Shown: positions 36,629 through 44,870 of the stretch, piece after piece
Position numbering within the stretch: the first letter of the stretch is position 1
Layout: every line of letters begins with the position of its first letter
Position numbers and translations under genes: made by a program
The notes under the pieces: model-generated
The model's database searches: none
Seen by the model: only the letters and a program-made list of their open reading frames with translations
What the model was told of the DNA's origin: nothing
Assembly: GCA_951812725.1 (NCBI GenBank)
Contig: OX638330.1
Span: 1,426,001-1,490,000 of the forward strand
Origin: an uncultured Caldilineaceae bacterium
GTDB taxonomy: Bacteria; Chloroflexota; Anaerolineae; Caldilineales; Caldilineaceae
Direction of reading: 5' to 3'
Length of the DNA: 64,000 nt

Positions 36629-37267
36629 TTATTTGCTTGGTACGTCGCTCTGTTCTAATGAAGTCAGGAAGTCTCGAACGATTCTAAACACGGGCTGATC
36701 AAGGTTTCCCCAGTATCCCTTTGTTGTCGCGTATCCAACAGAATGATGCGGGTCAGGCTTAGTTGTCAAGTACGCCCAAGCACGAGCCTTGTAAGGTCGT
36801 CTTATGTCTCCTACTCCGTTTTCGGCGAGACAGTCAAAAAAGCTACTGATGCAGTCGGCTTCCGGAGAACCCGCGAATGTCTCGCAGAGTAGAGTCTCAA
36901 GCATGCCTGACTCACCGCCACCGGGAAGAATCAAAACGTTAACCGATGGTTTGCCGGCGCTGGGCGTTTCCGGGTGTCCGGGAACAGACAGCCCAGCCTG
37001 TTCCAGCGAAGATTGAACACTTTGAAACGCGCTTGCGGCAGATTTTTCGGCGTCCCGGACGATTCCGATACTTTGAACTGATTCCCGGAATCCTGGACCA
37101 TTGGCAAAGGCGCGCAAGAACCTCTTGAGGTCAGGTACTCCTCCGAAATTATGAATCTGGATATCTTCGATCGCGAGGTGGCCGATGAATGCCCTGAAGA
37201 AATTCCTCTGATCATTGCCCTCAACCAATAACTGGGTTTTCGACTCTATCTTTTCCGGTCGATTCAT
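36629..37267 (-). CDS. DUF3226/TOPRIM-like protein, partner of the adjacent ATPase
   Basis: 212 aa. The N-terminus LLVEGNDQRNFF (Glu16) and GIVRDAE (Asp72, Glu74) are the conserved acidic elements of the TOPRIM fold as found in DUF3226 and OLD-type nucleases. The C-terminal part includes GVGDIRRPYKARAWAYLTTKP, where the family has its helical end. The gene begins 2 bases after the ATPase stop, so the pair is an operon. By analogy with OLD and PARIS proteins it may be the nuclease or effector under ATPase control; this is inference. Confidence 0.78.
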   Translation of the reverse strand: MNRPEKIESKTQLLVEGNDQRNFFRAFIGHLAIEDIQIHNFGGVPDLKRFLRAFANGPGFRESVQSIGIVRDAEKSAASAFQSVQSSLEQAGLSVPGHPETPSAGKPSVNVLILPGGGESGMLETLLCETFAGSPEADCISSFFDCLAENGVGDIRRPYKARAWAYLTTKPDPHHSVGYATTKGYWGNLDQPVFRIVRDFLTSLEQSDVPSK

Positions 37268-37269
37268 AC

Positions 37270-38313
37270 CTACCGAACCTCTAAGTTGAATTCCAGCGCG
37301 GCAGCTATAGTTTCAGGATCGTAAGTGATACATCGGTTTCCATCATCGCTCTCTTCTAACCTGTGTAACCGGAAGTCCTCACCGGCAAGAGAATTATGCG
37401 CCGCCCTGACGCATTCAAAACTATGGGTCGTCGCGAAAATCTGTGTATTGAATTGTTTGGCCGCCTCATTAAGGACAAGCCAAACTCTCGGCAAAACGGA
37501 GTGGTGAAGGCCATTTTCCAGCTCATCCACCATTACAATACCGTCTCCAACGGCGGAAACAGCAAGAACCAGCCGAGCAATGCGGCTCATGCCTTCACCC
37601 ATTATTGCCAAGGGAATCAACTCCGGCAGGCCGATGTCGCCCCAAATCATAGGTGTACCGCTGGCGGAATTCTCTTCGATACTTTGCAGCTTCGGTTCAA
37701 TGACTCTGAGGGCTTCCAAAAGAAAGTGCTCGCGTTTCTGCTTTCTCAAGTTCGACAGTCGTCTTGCATCCTCTTGACTATCTGGGAAACGCGACAGAAC
37801 TATCGCTGCCTTAAAGGGAATATCTATATCTGGCTGTTCTCCCGTGATTCTTGTCCCTATCTCCTGTATGTGGCTCTTTACCGTTTCGCCTGAAGGGAAG
37901 GTATATTTGAAAAAAAGGGTGTGTTCGTTGGGCGAATTTGTCGCGATTGTTCCCTCAGTGGAATCTAGCAGAATATCCGTAAATTGCTGTCGCCCCGAAG
38001 TGATTTCTAAGGACAATTGGCCATGAGACGTATGCAACCCTTCGACTAGGATAGATTTCTCCATGTCGAGGTCGGAAAAGAATGGTTTCCAAAAATTGTC
38101 ACCTATTAGCCGGGCACCAGGTTCTAGTTCAACACGTGAAATATGCCCGTTGAGGGCCATCTCAGCCCGCCCACCAGCCAGCAGAAAAATTGCCTCCAGC
38201 AGGCTCGTCTTTCCAGAGTTGTTGTTGCCGGCAATTAGATTTATGCGGCCAAACTGGTCAATCCTGAGTTCATTGAAGATGCGATAGTTTCGTATCCAGA
38301 GCTCTTCAAGCAT
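37270..38313 (-). CDS. AAA family ATPase, OLD-like, paired with a TOPRIM protein
   Basis: 347 aa ATPase with the ABC/SMC head fold. Walker A GNNNSGKTS at 29-37, signature MGEGMSRIARLVL at 238-250, Walker B MVDELENGLHH with Asp263-Glu264, His-loop TTHS (His297). No TOPRIM domain is fused; that function sits in the next gene. ATG 38313 is chosen because AAGGAGG lies six bases upstream. In single-chain OLD proteins the same two modules are joined; PARIS (AriA/AriB) is a known split arrangement. Confidence 0.85.
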   Translation of the reverse strand: MLEELWIRNYRIFNELRIDQFGRINLIAGNNNSGKTSLLEAIFLLAGGRAEMALNGHISRVELEPGARLIGDNFWKPFFSDLDMEKSILVEGLHTSHGQLSLEITSGRQQFTDILLDSTEGTIATNSPNEHTLFFKYTFPSGETVKSHIQEIGTRITGEQPDIDIPFKAAIVLSRFPDSQEDARRLSNLRKQKREHFLLEALRVIEPKLQSIEENSASGTPMIWGDIGLPELIPLAIMGEGMSRIARLVLAVSAVGDGIVMVDELENGLHHSVLPRVWLVLNEAAKQFNTQIFATTHSFECVRAAHNSLAGEDFRLHRLEESDDGNRCITYDPETIAAALEFNLEVR

Positions 38314-38374
38314 CGCCACCCTCCTTTACCGCTCTTGCTCCTCTTCGTCCCTGAAGTCCCTCTTAATCCGAGAG

Positions 38375-39247
38375 CTAGTAAATCACTTTGTTCAATGGGT
38401 ACTCTATGATGCCGGTGGCGCCGGCCTGCTTCAGATGGGGGATCAGGTCGCGAACGATCTTCTCGTCGATGATCACCTCCAGCGCGACCCACTCCGGGTC
38501 GGTCTGATTGGTGATTGAAGGCGTGTGAAGCGCCGGAAGCTGTGCCGTGATATCCTTGAGGGAAGTTCTGGGCAGATTCATTTTAAGGCCGACTTTGGCG
38601 CCGGCCTGGAGCGCCCCCTTCAGGAGCATCGCCAGATTCTTGATCTTTTGCCGCTTCCACGGGTCGGCCCAGGCGTCGTGATTGGCTATCAGCTTGGTCG
38701 TGGATTCGGCGACTGTGTCGACGATACGCAGCCGGTTGGCCCGCAGGGAGGAGCCGGTCTCTGTTCCCTCGACGACGGCATCGACCAGCAAGGGCGCTTT
38801 GACTTCGGTCGCGCCCCAAGAGTACTCAACTTCGGCCCGCACATCGTGCCGTTCCAGGTAACGGCGTGTGACCTGCACAAGCTCGGTGGCGATTCGCTTG
38901 CCTTCCAGGTCTTTCGGACTGTGAATATCGGAATCGTCCGGAACCGCCAGTACCCAGCGATAGGCCTGGTTAGTTGCCTTGCTGTACACCAGGTCTTCGA
39001 CCTCTCGCACATCGGCCTCATTTTCCTGTACCCAGTCCTTGCCTGTAAGGCCAACGTCCAGCACACCACGTTCCACGTACCGGGCGATTTCCTGGGCCCG
39101 GAACATCAGACAGCCGATTTCAGGGTCATCGATATAGGGAGCGTAGGAGCGACCCCTTACGTAGACCTGGTAGCCGGCCTTGGCGAAAAGCGCGATGGTG
39201 GATTCCTGCAGGCTTCCTTTCGGGACTCCGAGAATAAGGCGACTCAT
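38375..39247 (-). CDS. hisG: ATP phosphoribosyltransferase, long form
   Basis: First enzyme of histidine biosynthesis: ATP + PRPP to phosphoribosyl-ATP. 290 aa with the catalytic domains ([16 protein letters not shown] at the start, DVGLTGKDW, the PRPP loop region [16 protein letters not shown]) and a C-terminal HisG_C regulatory domain (about 215-290) where histidine binds. The long form works without HisZ. It is downstream of hisI on the same strand with a 95-base gap. Confidence 0.95.
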   Translation of the reverse strand: MSRLILGVPKGSLQESTIALFAKAGYQVYVRGRSYAPYIDDPEIGCLMFRAQEIARYVERGVLDVGLTGKDWVQENEADVREVEDLVYSKATNQAYRWVLAVPDDSDIHSPKDLEGKRIATELVQVTRRYLERHDVRAEVEYSWGATEVKAPLLVDAVVEGTETGSSLRANRLRIVDTVAESTTKLIANHDAWADPWKRQKIKNLAMLLKGALQAGAKVGLKMNLPRTSLKDITAQLPALHTPSITNQTDPEWVALEVIIDEKIVRDLIPHLKQAGATGIIEYPLNKVIY

Positions 39248-39342
39248 TTCGTTCCTCTATCTATGTGTAGTTTGTTTCTAGTGTCCAAATGCAGTGTGCC
39301 GACGGCCAACGACAGCAGCCAATCAAAACGACAGTTCCTGGG

Positions 39343-39822
39343 TTAAACGAACTTCAAATGCGCCGTGAATTCGGAGGGCACACTTTGTTCATTGGCGGAA
39401 TCGGCAACATTGTCGATGCGTCGATAGTAGCAGCCGGCACGCGCCTTGCCATCAGGGCCCTGTGTGTGGCAGGCTCCTGCTCCCAGTGGGCGCACCAGAT
39501 AGAGCAGCGAGTTCTGCTCGCAGTTGACGCGCACGTCGACGAGTTCGAGCGTATCGCCGGAGGTCGCGCCTTTCACCCACAGTTCGTTTCGAGATGTACT
39601 CCAGAAGGCGGCAACGCCGTGCGTCAACGAGTAGGACAGGGCCTCCTGATTGGCGTACGCGACAATGAGTACTTCCTTGGTGTCGAAGTCCTGTACTGCC
39701 ACAGGGATGACGGCAGCCTCTCCTTTGCCAATGTCTTGTAGCTTGGCGAAATCGAGGGTCAAGGCTGATCCTTCCTCCAACTGGGAGGGCAAGGAGGTAA
39801 CTGTCTTTTCGGTACTTTTCAT
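39343..39822 (-). CDS. hisI: phosphoribosyl-AMP cyclohydrolase
   Basis: Third step of histidine synthesis, opening the adenine ring of phosphoribosyl-AMP. 159 aa with W82-VKGATSG and the zinc ligands Cys101, Cys118 (ACHT) and Cys131. The usual Mg-binding Asp-Cys-Asp-x-Asp is Asn100-Cys-Glu-Gln-Asn104 here, so two of three Asp positions are Asn and one is Glu. I believe this NCEQN form recurs in a divergent HisI subgroup. About 35 extra residues extend the C-terminal and N-terminal ends. No pyrophosphatase (HisE) domain. Confidence 0.9.
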   Translation of the reverse strand: MKSTEKTVTSLPSQLEEGSALTLDFAKLQDIGKGEAAVIPVAVQDFDTKEVLIVAYANQEALSYSLTHGVAAFWSTSRNELWVKGATSGDTLELVDVRVNCEQNSLLYLVRPLGAGACHTQGPDGKARAGCYYRRIDNVADSANEQSVPSEFTAHLKFV

Positions 39823-39865
39823 GCGGATTCTCTTCTATTCTTGTTGTCGTGTACTTGGCGCTTAC

Positions 39866-40270
39866 TCAATCCAATGCGCTGCCCCACACATCCATGTCTA
39901 CCTCTACCTCCGCCCTATTGAGTACATCATCCAGGATGAGATGGGCGTCCGGCAGGTCTTCGATTTTCTCGGCTACAAGCACCAGGTCGGCAAGCGTAGC
40001 GTCGGTGACGTAGGCCTTCTCGAAGATTTTTCTTGGATTGAGCCAGTAGCCGCCTGCGGCCAGTTTGCCCCACTTCGTCAGCAGGTAGAGGATGACGTAA
40101 TCGCGGCCGCCGTTGCTGGTGTCAACAATGCGAGATCCGTTGACGCTGATTGGGTAGAGGAAGTCGATACCTGAGCGCGTACGCTCTGCCCGGTAGTAAC
40201 GAATGTTGGGCGTGCGGGCAAAGCGGTAGACTGCTTTTGGAATCAGCGCCGCCTGGCTGGTTTCCTCCAT
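39866..40270 (-). CDS. hypothetical protein
   Basis: 134 aa, soluble, no recognised family. Contains a central VNGSRIVDTSNGGRDYVILYLLTKWG and an acidic C-terminal third (LADLVLVAEKIEDLPDAHLILDDVLN). It is 43 bases upstream of hisI on the same strand, so it probably shares its transcript. Start by ATG with AGGAGAGGG directly before it. Confidence 0.6.
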   Translation of the reverse strand: MEETSQAALIPKAVYRFARTPNIRYYRAERTRSGIDFLYPISVNGSRIVDTSNGGRDYVILYLLTKWGKLAAGGYWLNPRKIFEKAYVTDATLADLVLVAEKIEDLPDAHLILDDVLNRAEVEVDMDVWGSALD

Positions 40271-40706
40271 CCCTCTCCTCTGGCATGGTGAAAAAGCTCG
40301 AAGGGATTTTCCCTGTAGCGTAGCAGTGTTACCGATTCTTGTCCAGAAATCGTCGTGCCGGGGCAGGGGTCATACGGGCAATAGGCGGGGTCCGAACAAG
40401 GCAGTGCTAAAGCAGAAACTGTCGGATGGCGGTGCGCCAAGAGGAGATGGAGTCGGTGTCAGAAAAGGGGTATCCCAGCGGCAAAGTGCGGCAATCTGAG
40501 ATGATGCTTTCCCACGTGTGCATTCCAGGTTTTGGGGTAGGGACAGTTTGGCATGGAGATTATGGGGGCGGTGGCTGGAATTGACTACCGACGCTTGGGG
40601 AGACACAGGGCATGCAGAATGCCTGGCCATTCCGGGGGGCCATCGATGAGGGGGGCACAGTGCAGGAACGGGGCCTGCCTCTACCGGACAGGTAGGGGGA
40701 AAAAGT
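40271..40706. other. intergenic region
   Basis: First half of an 820-base divergent gap between the hypothetical gene upstream of hisI and the DinB-like gene. I see no gene, RNA or clear promoter in this part; the second half contains repeat R5 and a sigma-70 promoter. Confidence 0.4.
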
Positions 40707-40829
40707 GTTGGCTAGACACTTTGATCTAGGCATCATGCTGGGGAAGAATGAGCACGGTCGCTAGCCAGGGCGGGGCGTTGCGGGGGCGCAGCCCCTGCAC
40801 AAGGGAGGCCGCTTGCGGCCGACCGCCCA
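40707..40829 (+). repeat. dispersed GC-rich repeat (R5)
   Basis: Left flank of the GTTGGCTAGACAC type (as R2 and R3), then the core with the terminal hairpin in the GGCCGC/GCGGCC version and the ending GACCGCCCA. Located between divergent genes. Confidence 0.85.
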
Positions 40830-40962
40830 TAAGAAGTTCAGGATAAAGCTGCCACGCAAATTGCCTGAGACTGGATATGCAGGTTGGAAGTGGCTTAGTC
40901 GTCTCCTAAGGCATGCGTTAGTTCACCACCGTCTTGGGATGCACACGTTCGCACCCGTATCA

Positions 40963-40991
40963 TTGACAGAGAAATGGCCTCTATTTACAAT
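40963..40991 (+). promoter_or_regulatory. sigma-70-type promoter of the DinB-like gene
   Basis: TTGACA (40963-40968), 17-base spacer, TACAAT (40986-40991). Perfect -35 and five of six -10 bases. The expected start of transcription near 40998 leaves a leader of about 94 bases before the ATG at 41092. Confidence 0.75.
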
Positions 40992-41091
40992 GTCAGTAGT
41001 CCTCGACGAGGGCCGCTCCAGAAAGTCCACTTGGTCCAGGCAGCCTTCGATTCACGCAATAACACAGTAGGTTTTGAAAGGATAAAAAGAT

Positions 41092-41610
41092 ATGGATGTA
41101 CATAAGACGGTCGCCTCCCAGTTCCACGCCGCCCTGTCAATGATGGAGCAGACGGTACGTACATGCCCTGACGATCTTTGGGATGTCCCTGGCCAGGCGA
41201 ACCCGTTCTGGCGGGTGGCATATCATGCACTCTTTTTCGTGGATCTCTATCTGCAGCGGTCTGAGGACGAGTTGACGCTGTGGAAGGATGCGCGCGAAGG
41301 GTATCAGTTTCTTGGGCCCTTGCCGGTGCCGCCTCATACGCCGCAGCCCACAGCAGATCAGCCTTATAATCGTGCGGAGATTCTGGCCTATATCGACTAT
41401 TTGCGATCGCATGTGGATCGCACGGTACCGACGATCGATCTGACTGCATCATCGGGCTTCAACTGGCTGCCCTTCGACAAAATGGAACTTCAGATTTACA
41501 ACATCCGTCATTTGCAGCAGCATGTGGGCGACCTGAGCACAGTATTGCTAACCCAGGCAGGTCTCGAAATCAATTGGGTTGGTAAGGGGCCTGAGCCGAC
41601 GTCAGGTTAG
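41092..41610 (+). CDS. DinB-like superfamily protein
   Basis: 172 aa four-helix-bundle protein. The metal-binding histidines of DinB/YfiT proteins are visible: His45 (AYHALFF) and His140-x3-His144 (NIRHLQQHVGDL). Members are thiol-dependent (bacillithiol/mycothiol) transferases or of unknown role. AAAGGA precedes the start. It is followed after 63 bases by a TIM-barrel isomerase with its own GGAG. Confidence 0.85.
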   Translation: MDVHKTVASQFHAALSMMEQTVRTCPDDLWDVPGQANPFWRVAYHALFFVDLYLQRSEDELTLWKDAREGYQFLGPLPVPPHTPQPTADQPYNRAEILAYIDYLRSHVDRTVPTIDLTASSGFNWLPFDKMELQIYNIRHLQQHVGDLSTVLLTQAGLEINWVGKGPEPTSG

Positions 41611-41673
41611 GTTGACCAAGGCGGTTGTCAGGGCAGGATTAAGTTACCGGACAGTACCCACAGGAGAGCACCC

Positions 41674-42558
41674 ATGCACCTGTCAATGCACAACTGGATG
41701 CGCGCCGAACCGATAGACGTAACGATCAGGCGGTTGGCCCACTACGGTTACAAGAGCATAGAAATCAGCGGTGAGCCAGATGTCTTCGATACGAAGGAAC
41801 TGCGCAAGCAACTGGCTGATAACGGAATCGCCTGTTGGGGAGCGGTCTCGCTGATGTTCGAAGGTCGGGACCTGATCCACGCGGACGAGGCTGTGCGCGC
41901 AACTTCAATCAAGTATCTCAATGACTGCATCACGATGGTGAAGGAGTTGGACGGCTACGAAATGACTATTGTGCCGTCGCAGGTGGGCAAGGTGGCGGCG
42001 ATGGACACGCCGGAGCAGGAGTGGGCATGGGCGGTTGAGAGTTTGAAGGAGGTACATATACATGCGCAGAAGGAAGGAATACGCATGGCGCTGGAGCCGC
42101 TCAACCGTTTCGAGACCAATTTCCTGAACCGCGCCGATCAGGCCATGCTGCTGGCTGAGGAGGTAGGGCCGGACTGCGGCGTCTGCATCGACACGTTCCA
42201 CCTGAACATTGAAGAGGCCGACATGATCGAGGCGATCAGGAGTTCGAAGGAGCGCCTGGTTGATTTTCATGTGGCTGATAACAACCGGATGGCCTGCGGT
42301 ATGGGCGCGCTGGACTGGCCGCTGATCATCAGTACCTTGAAGGAGATTGGTTACGACGGCGCGGTGACGGTGGAGTTTGTCGCGCCGCTGGATAGAACGC
42401 CGGCAAATCCATACCGGAATGCAGTTGCGGCCGCGGAGCAGGAACTGACACCAGAACAGCTGCAATTCATCCAGGACCACGGCAGCGGCGTGCTGTCGGA
42501 GGAGTTCTACAGCTGGTTGGTGGAGGAAACGGCCAATACCTTGCTACCGCTGATCTAA
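41674..42558 (+). CDS. sugar phosphate isomerase/epimerase family protein
   Basis: 294 aa TIM barrel resembling D-psicose/D-tagatose 3-epimerases: metal ligands Glu141 (ALEPLNRFET), Asp173 (CIDTFHLNIEE), His199 (DFHVAD), Glu234 (TVEFVAPLD). The FHLNIEE and EPLNRFE strings are characteristic of the epimerase branch. GGAG precedes the ATG. It shares a transcript with the DinB-like gene. Third protein of this superfamily in the window. Confidence 0.88.
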   Translation: MHLSMHNWMRAEPIDVTIRRLAHYGYKSIEISGEPDVFDTKELRKQLADNGIACWGAVSLMFEGRDLIHADEAVRATSIKYLNDCITMVKELDGYEMTIVPSQVGKVAAMDTPEQEWAWAVESLKEVHIHAQKEGIRMALEPLNRFETNFLNRADQAMLLAEEVGPDCGVCIDTFHLNIEEADMIEAIRSSKERLVDFHVADNNRMACGMGALDWPLIISTLKEIGYDGAVTVEFVAPLDRTPANPYRNAVAAAEQELTPEQLQFIQDHGSGVLSEEFYSWLVEETANTLLPLI

Positions 42559-42560
42559 GT

Positions 42561-42845
42561 GTAACTACTTAGCCACAGCAGTTGACCAGCCAGTCATCCT
42601 TGGAACCATTCAGGCTCTTGGTGACGCAACTGGTGTACAGCCGCGGCCATGCTCGCCAGCCGACAGGTTGCGATGAAGGCACACGGTCGGTGAGGCCTGG
42701 TTTTGGAGGGGGGCGTTGCGGGGGCGCAGCCCCTGCACAAGGGAGGGCCGAAGGCCCGACCGCCCAAAATACAACAATGAGGGGAGAAAGAACACCTTTG
42801 CTCCTCTCGTTCAGGGTTGCGAATCAGTTGGGGCTGAGTAGTTAC
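42561..42845 (+). mobile_element. MITE-like dispersed element, full length (R6)
   Basis: 285-bp copy. Left end GTAACTACTTAGCCACAG (42561-42578) pairs with right end TTGGGGCTGAGTAGTTAC (42828-42845), 15 of 18 positions. Pairing may extend outward for three more bases. It contains the GC core with the GGGCC-GAA-GGCCC hairpin (42745-42757). It begins 2 bases after the stop of the isomerase gene. Aligns along its whole length with the inverse of R4. Confidence 0.82.
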
Positions 42846-43032
42846 ATTTAAGTTATGAAAGTGTCTGACGGGTATCGTCTCTAGAGAAGGGCCAATTTAC
42901 CAATATGCGATCAGGTAGAGAAGCATGTTCCCGCTACAACTTGCACAGGTTCGGACGAGTCCATTGCCGCTAAGCATCAGTATAGGGTTCATGTAGCCAA
43001 GAGCAGTAAAATGAAGTCGTGATCGCAAAGAA

Positions 43033-43232
43033 ATGCGCCGAGAGTTTCGAGCGTTGATCAGGGTTCTGTAGAGGGCTGGATTTACTAATCGAGTAGGGGA
43101 GAACAAGGCAGCCACAGGAATTTCTGGGATCCAAAGGGGATGAGGGTAACGGTTTCTGGGAGTCCCAATGATGATGCCAAGCCTTACCAGGAAAGGGAAG
43201 TCCGAAGAAACATTGAGGAGGCTGAAAAATGA
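43033..43232 (+). pseudogene. hicA: hicA toxin pseudogene (nonsense and frameshift)
   Basis: From ATG 43033 the frame reads MRREFRALIRVL, then TAG (43069-43071), then RAGFTNRVGENK, a HicA-like N-terminus. A one-base loss near 43098 then shifts the frame into GSHRNFWDPKG and VTVSG..DDAKPYQEREVRRNIEEAEK, the double-stranded-RNA-binding-like end of HicA with its GSH catalytic histidine. Its stop TGA (43230-43232) overlaps the hicB start as ATGA, the normal hicAB arrangement. Two independent lesions make an active toxin impossible. Confidence 0.72.
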
Positions 43233-43435
43233 CCGGTGACGCAAACAATGGCGGCGTAGTCGAATGGTCGGAAGAAGACCAATGTTTCATTGGGTATTGG
43301 CCCGGCACAATTGGTCCCTGTTGTCATGGTGATGACGAAGCCGAGGTATATCGGCAACTTCGTAGAATAGTAGACGAGTGGTTGGAGATCGAAAGCGAAC
43401 ACCAGAGGGAGTACTCTTCTGGTCAGAATTCCTAA
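43229..43435 (+). CDS. hicB: HicB-like antitoxin
   Basis: 68 aa with the partial RNase H-like fold of HicB antitoxins: VVEWSEEDQCFIGYWPG at 10-26 and HGDDEAEVYRQLRRIVDEWLE at 33-53. There is no separate DNA-binding domain, as in many short HicB proteins. AGGAGG lies nine bases before the ATG, inside the hicA pseudogene. Intact, although its toxin is dead. Confidence 0.75.
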   Translation: MTGDANNGGVVEWSEEDQCFIGYWPGTIGPCCHGDDEAEVYRQLRRIVDEWLEIESEHQREYSSGQNS

Positions 43436-43784
43436 CTGGATTCATATACAGTTAGAGTGAAATTCTACTTAACCAAGTATCGAAGAGTTCTACTGAAAGT
43501 AGAACAAGCTGGTACTTGGCTTGGCAATCCCATAGAGCATATTCTCCCCAAAAAATCTGCTATGGCTCAACCTGATCGAAGCGATTCGTGCAAAGGCCCT
43601 AAGGCACGGGGGGAAACCGGGACACGACTCGAGCAGGTTCTTGCTACCTCAGTTCTCCTCAATCGGCCTGTCTAAACCATTTCCGGCCGCTACAAAATTG
43701 AGAGTGCAGAAAAGATTGGTAAAGGTTACTAAGACCGGTTCGCTGTTTCTGACCGTTTATTTGCACTACCAAGAACAAGCGTTT
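43436..43784. other. intergenic region after hicB
   Basis: No gene supported; a 72-codon frame starting with GTG has no family-like features. A 7-bp perfect stem GTTCTAC-TGAAA-GTAGAAC (43487-43505) lies about 50 bases after hicB without a T-run. Confidence 0.4.
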
Positions 43785-44828
43785 CTATAGCGAAATCCTC
43801 CTGCCCTCTCGCGCTGATTGATACGCCCCTAGAATCATTTCCACCGACTTGCGCCCTTCCTCGGCGCTGACGTGCTCATCGCTCAAGCCTCTCACGTAGT
43901 TGATAAATGGCCGCGGTACGCCCGCGATGCGTTCGCCCTGGCTGGCTGGGATCGGCAGATGAAACTCTTCCCAGTCGCTGTCGCCTTGTCGGATCATGCG
44001 CAAGGGAGCGACTCCTGGCGGGCGCGGCGGTGAAGTGGACACGGCGTCGCCGTAGTCCTGAATGATAGTGCCTTCTGCGCCGTAGATTTCGGTTGTGTTG
44101 ACGCCGGCAACCGTGGTGGAGCCATTGAACAAGGTACCTAGAGCGCCGCTCTCGAAACGGAACAGAGCGATCCCGTTGTCGTCAGGAGCAACATTCGAAA
44201 CGATGTTGTCTATTTCGGCCATGACCCGCTTGGCTGGGCCAAAAGTCCAGTAGAACCAGTCGGCCGCGTGAATGGCGTCGTCGAAGAACATGCCGACGTT
44301 AGAAACGGGATCGACGTGCCAACGGGAGGGGCCGGTGATAAAGGCCTCGTTGTTGAGTACGTTGATACAGTGCCGTCGCCGCACAACAGCAATTTCGCCA
44401 ACTGCATTCGCGTCAACCAGCTCTTTGATCTTGCGATTGACAGGGTCCTGCCGCATTTGGAAGGCGACGCCGAACTTTACGCCGGTGCGGCGAACGGTTT
44501 CGATGATACGATCGCAGTCGTCGAGCGTTGTTGCCAGCGGCTTCTGACAGAGGATCGCCTTGCCGGCCGCGGCGGCCAGTTCGACATACTGGGCATGACG
44601 ATTTGTCTCGGTTGCAACGATGACGGCGTCGATATTGGGGTCGTCGCAGACGGCGTCGGCGTCGGCGCGGAACTCCATGCCGAAGGCGGCGGCAGCTTCG
44701 CGTCCTCGCTGCTCGTTGTCGTCCCAACAAGCAACCAGTGCGACGTCGTCGAAGTCCTGCATCACGCGGCAGTAGGCGTTGCTGTGACCGTGGGCGTGGC
44801 TTAACACGCCGATACGTACCTTATCCAT
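43785..44828 (-). CDS. Gfo/Idh/MocA family oxidoreductase, variant motifs
   Basis: 347 aa, last gene of the sugar ABC operon, 42 bases after the MalG-type permease. The family architecture is clear, but the usual GxGxxG is replaced by SHAHGHS at 10-16 and the EKP motif by Gln95-Lys-Pro97. The Lys thought to act in catalysis is kept. Probably oxidises the sugar or polyol imported by the transporter. Confidence 0.85.
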   Translation of the reverse strand: MDKVRIGVLSHAHGHSNAYCRVMQDFDDVALVACWDDNEQRGREAAAAFGMEFRADADAVCDDPNIDAVIVATETNRHAQYVELAAAAGKAILCQKPLATTLDDCDRIIETVRRTGVKFGVAFQMRQDPVNRKIKELVDANAVGEIAVVRRRHCINVLNNEAFITGPSRWHVDPVSNVGMFFDDAIHAADWFYWTFGPAKRVMAEIDNIVSNVAPDDNGIALFRFESGALGTLFNGSTTVAGVNTTEIYGAEGTIIQDYGDAVSTSPPRPPGVAPLRMIRQGDSDWEEFHLPIPASQGERIAGVPRPFINYVRGLSDEHVSAEEGRKSVEMILGAYQSAREGRRISL

Positions 44829-44870
44829 GGGATTTCCTCGGAGTTTAGTGGGTGACGGGACTGAGAGAGG

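Noticed and set aside
43457..43675. 72-codon frame after hicB beginning with GTG
   Set aside because: No RBS, no family-like sequence, contains a palindrome; treated as non-coding.
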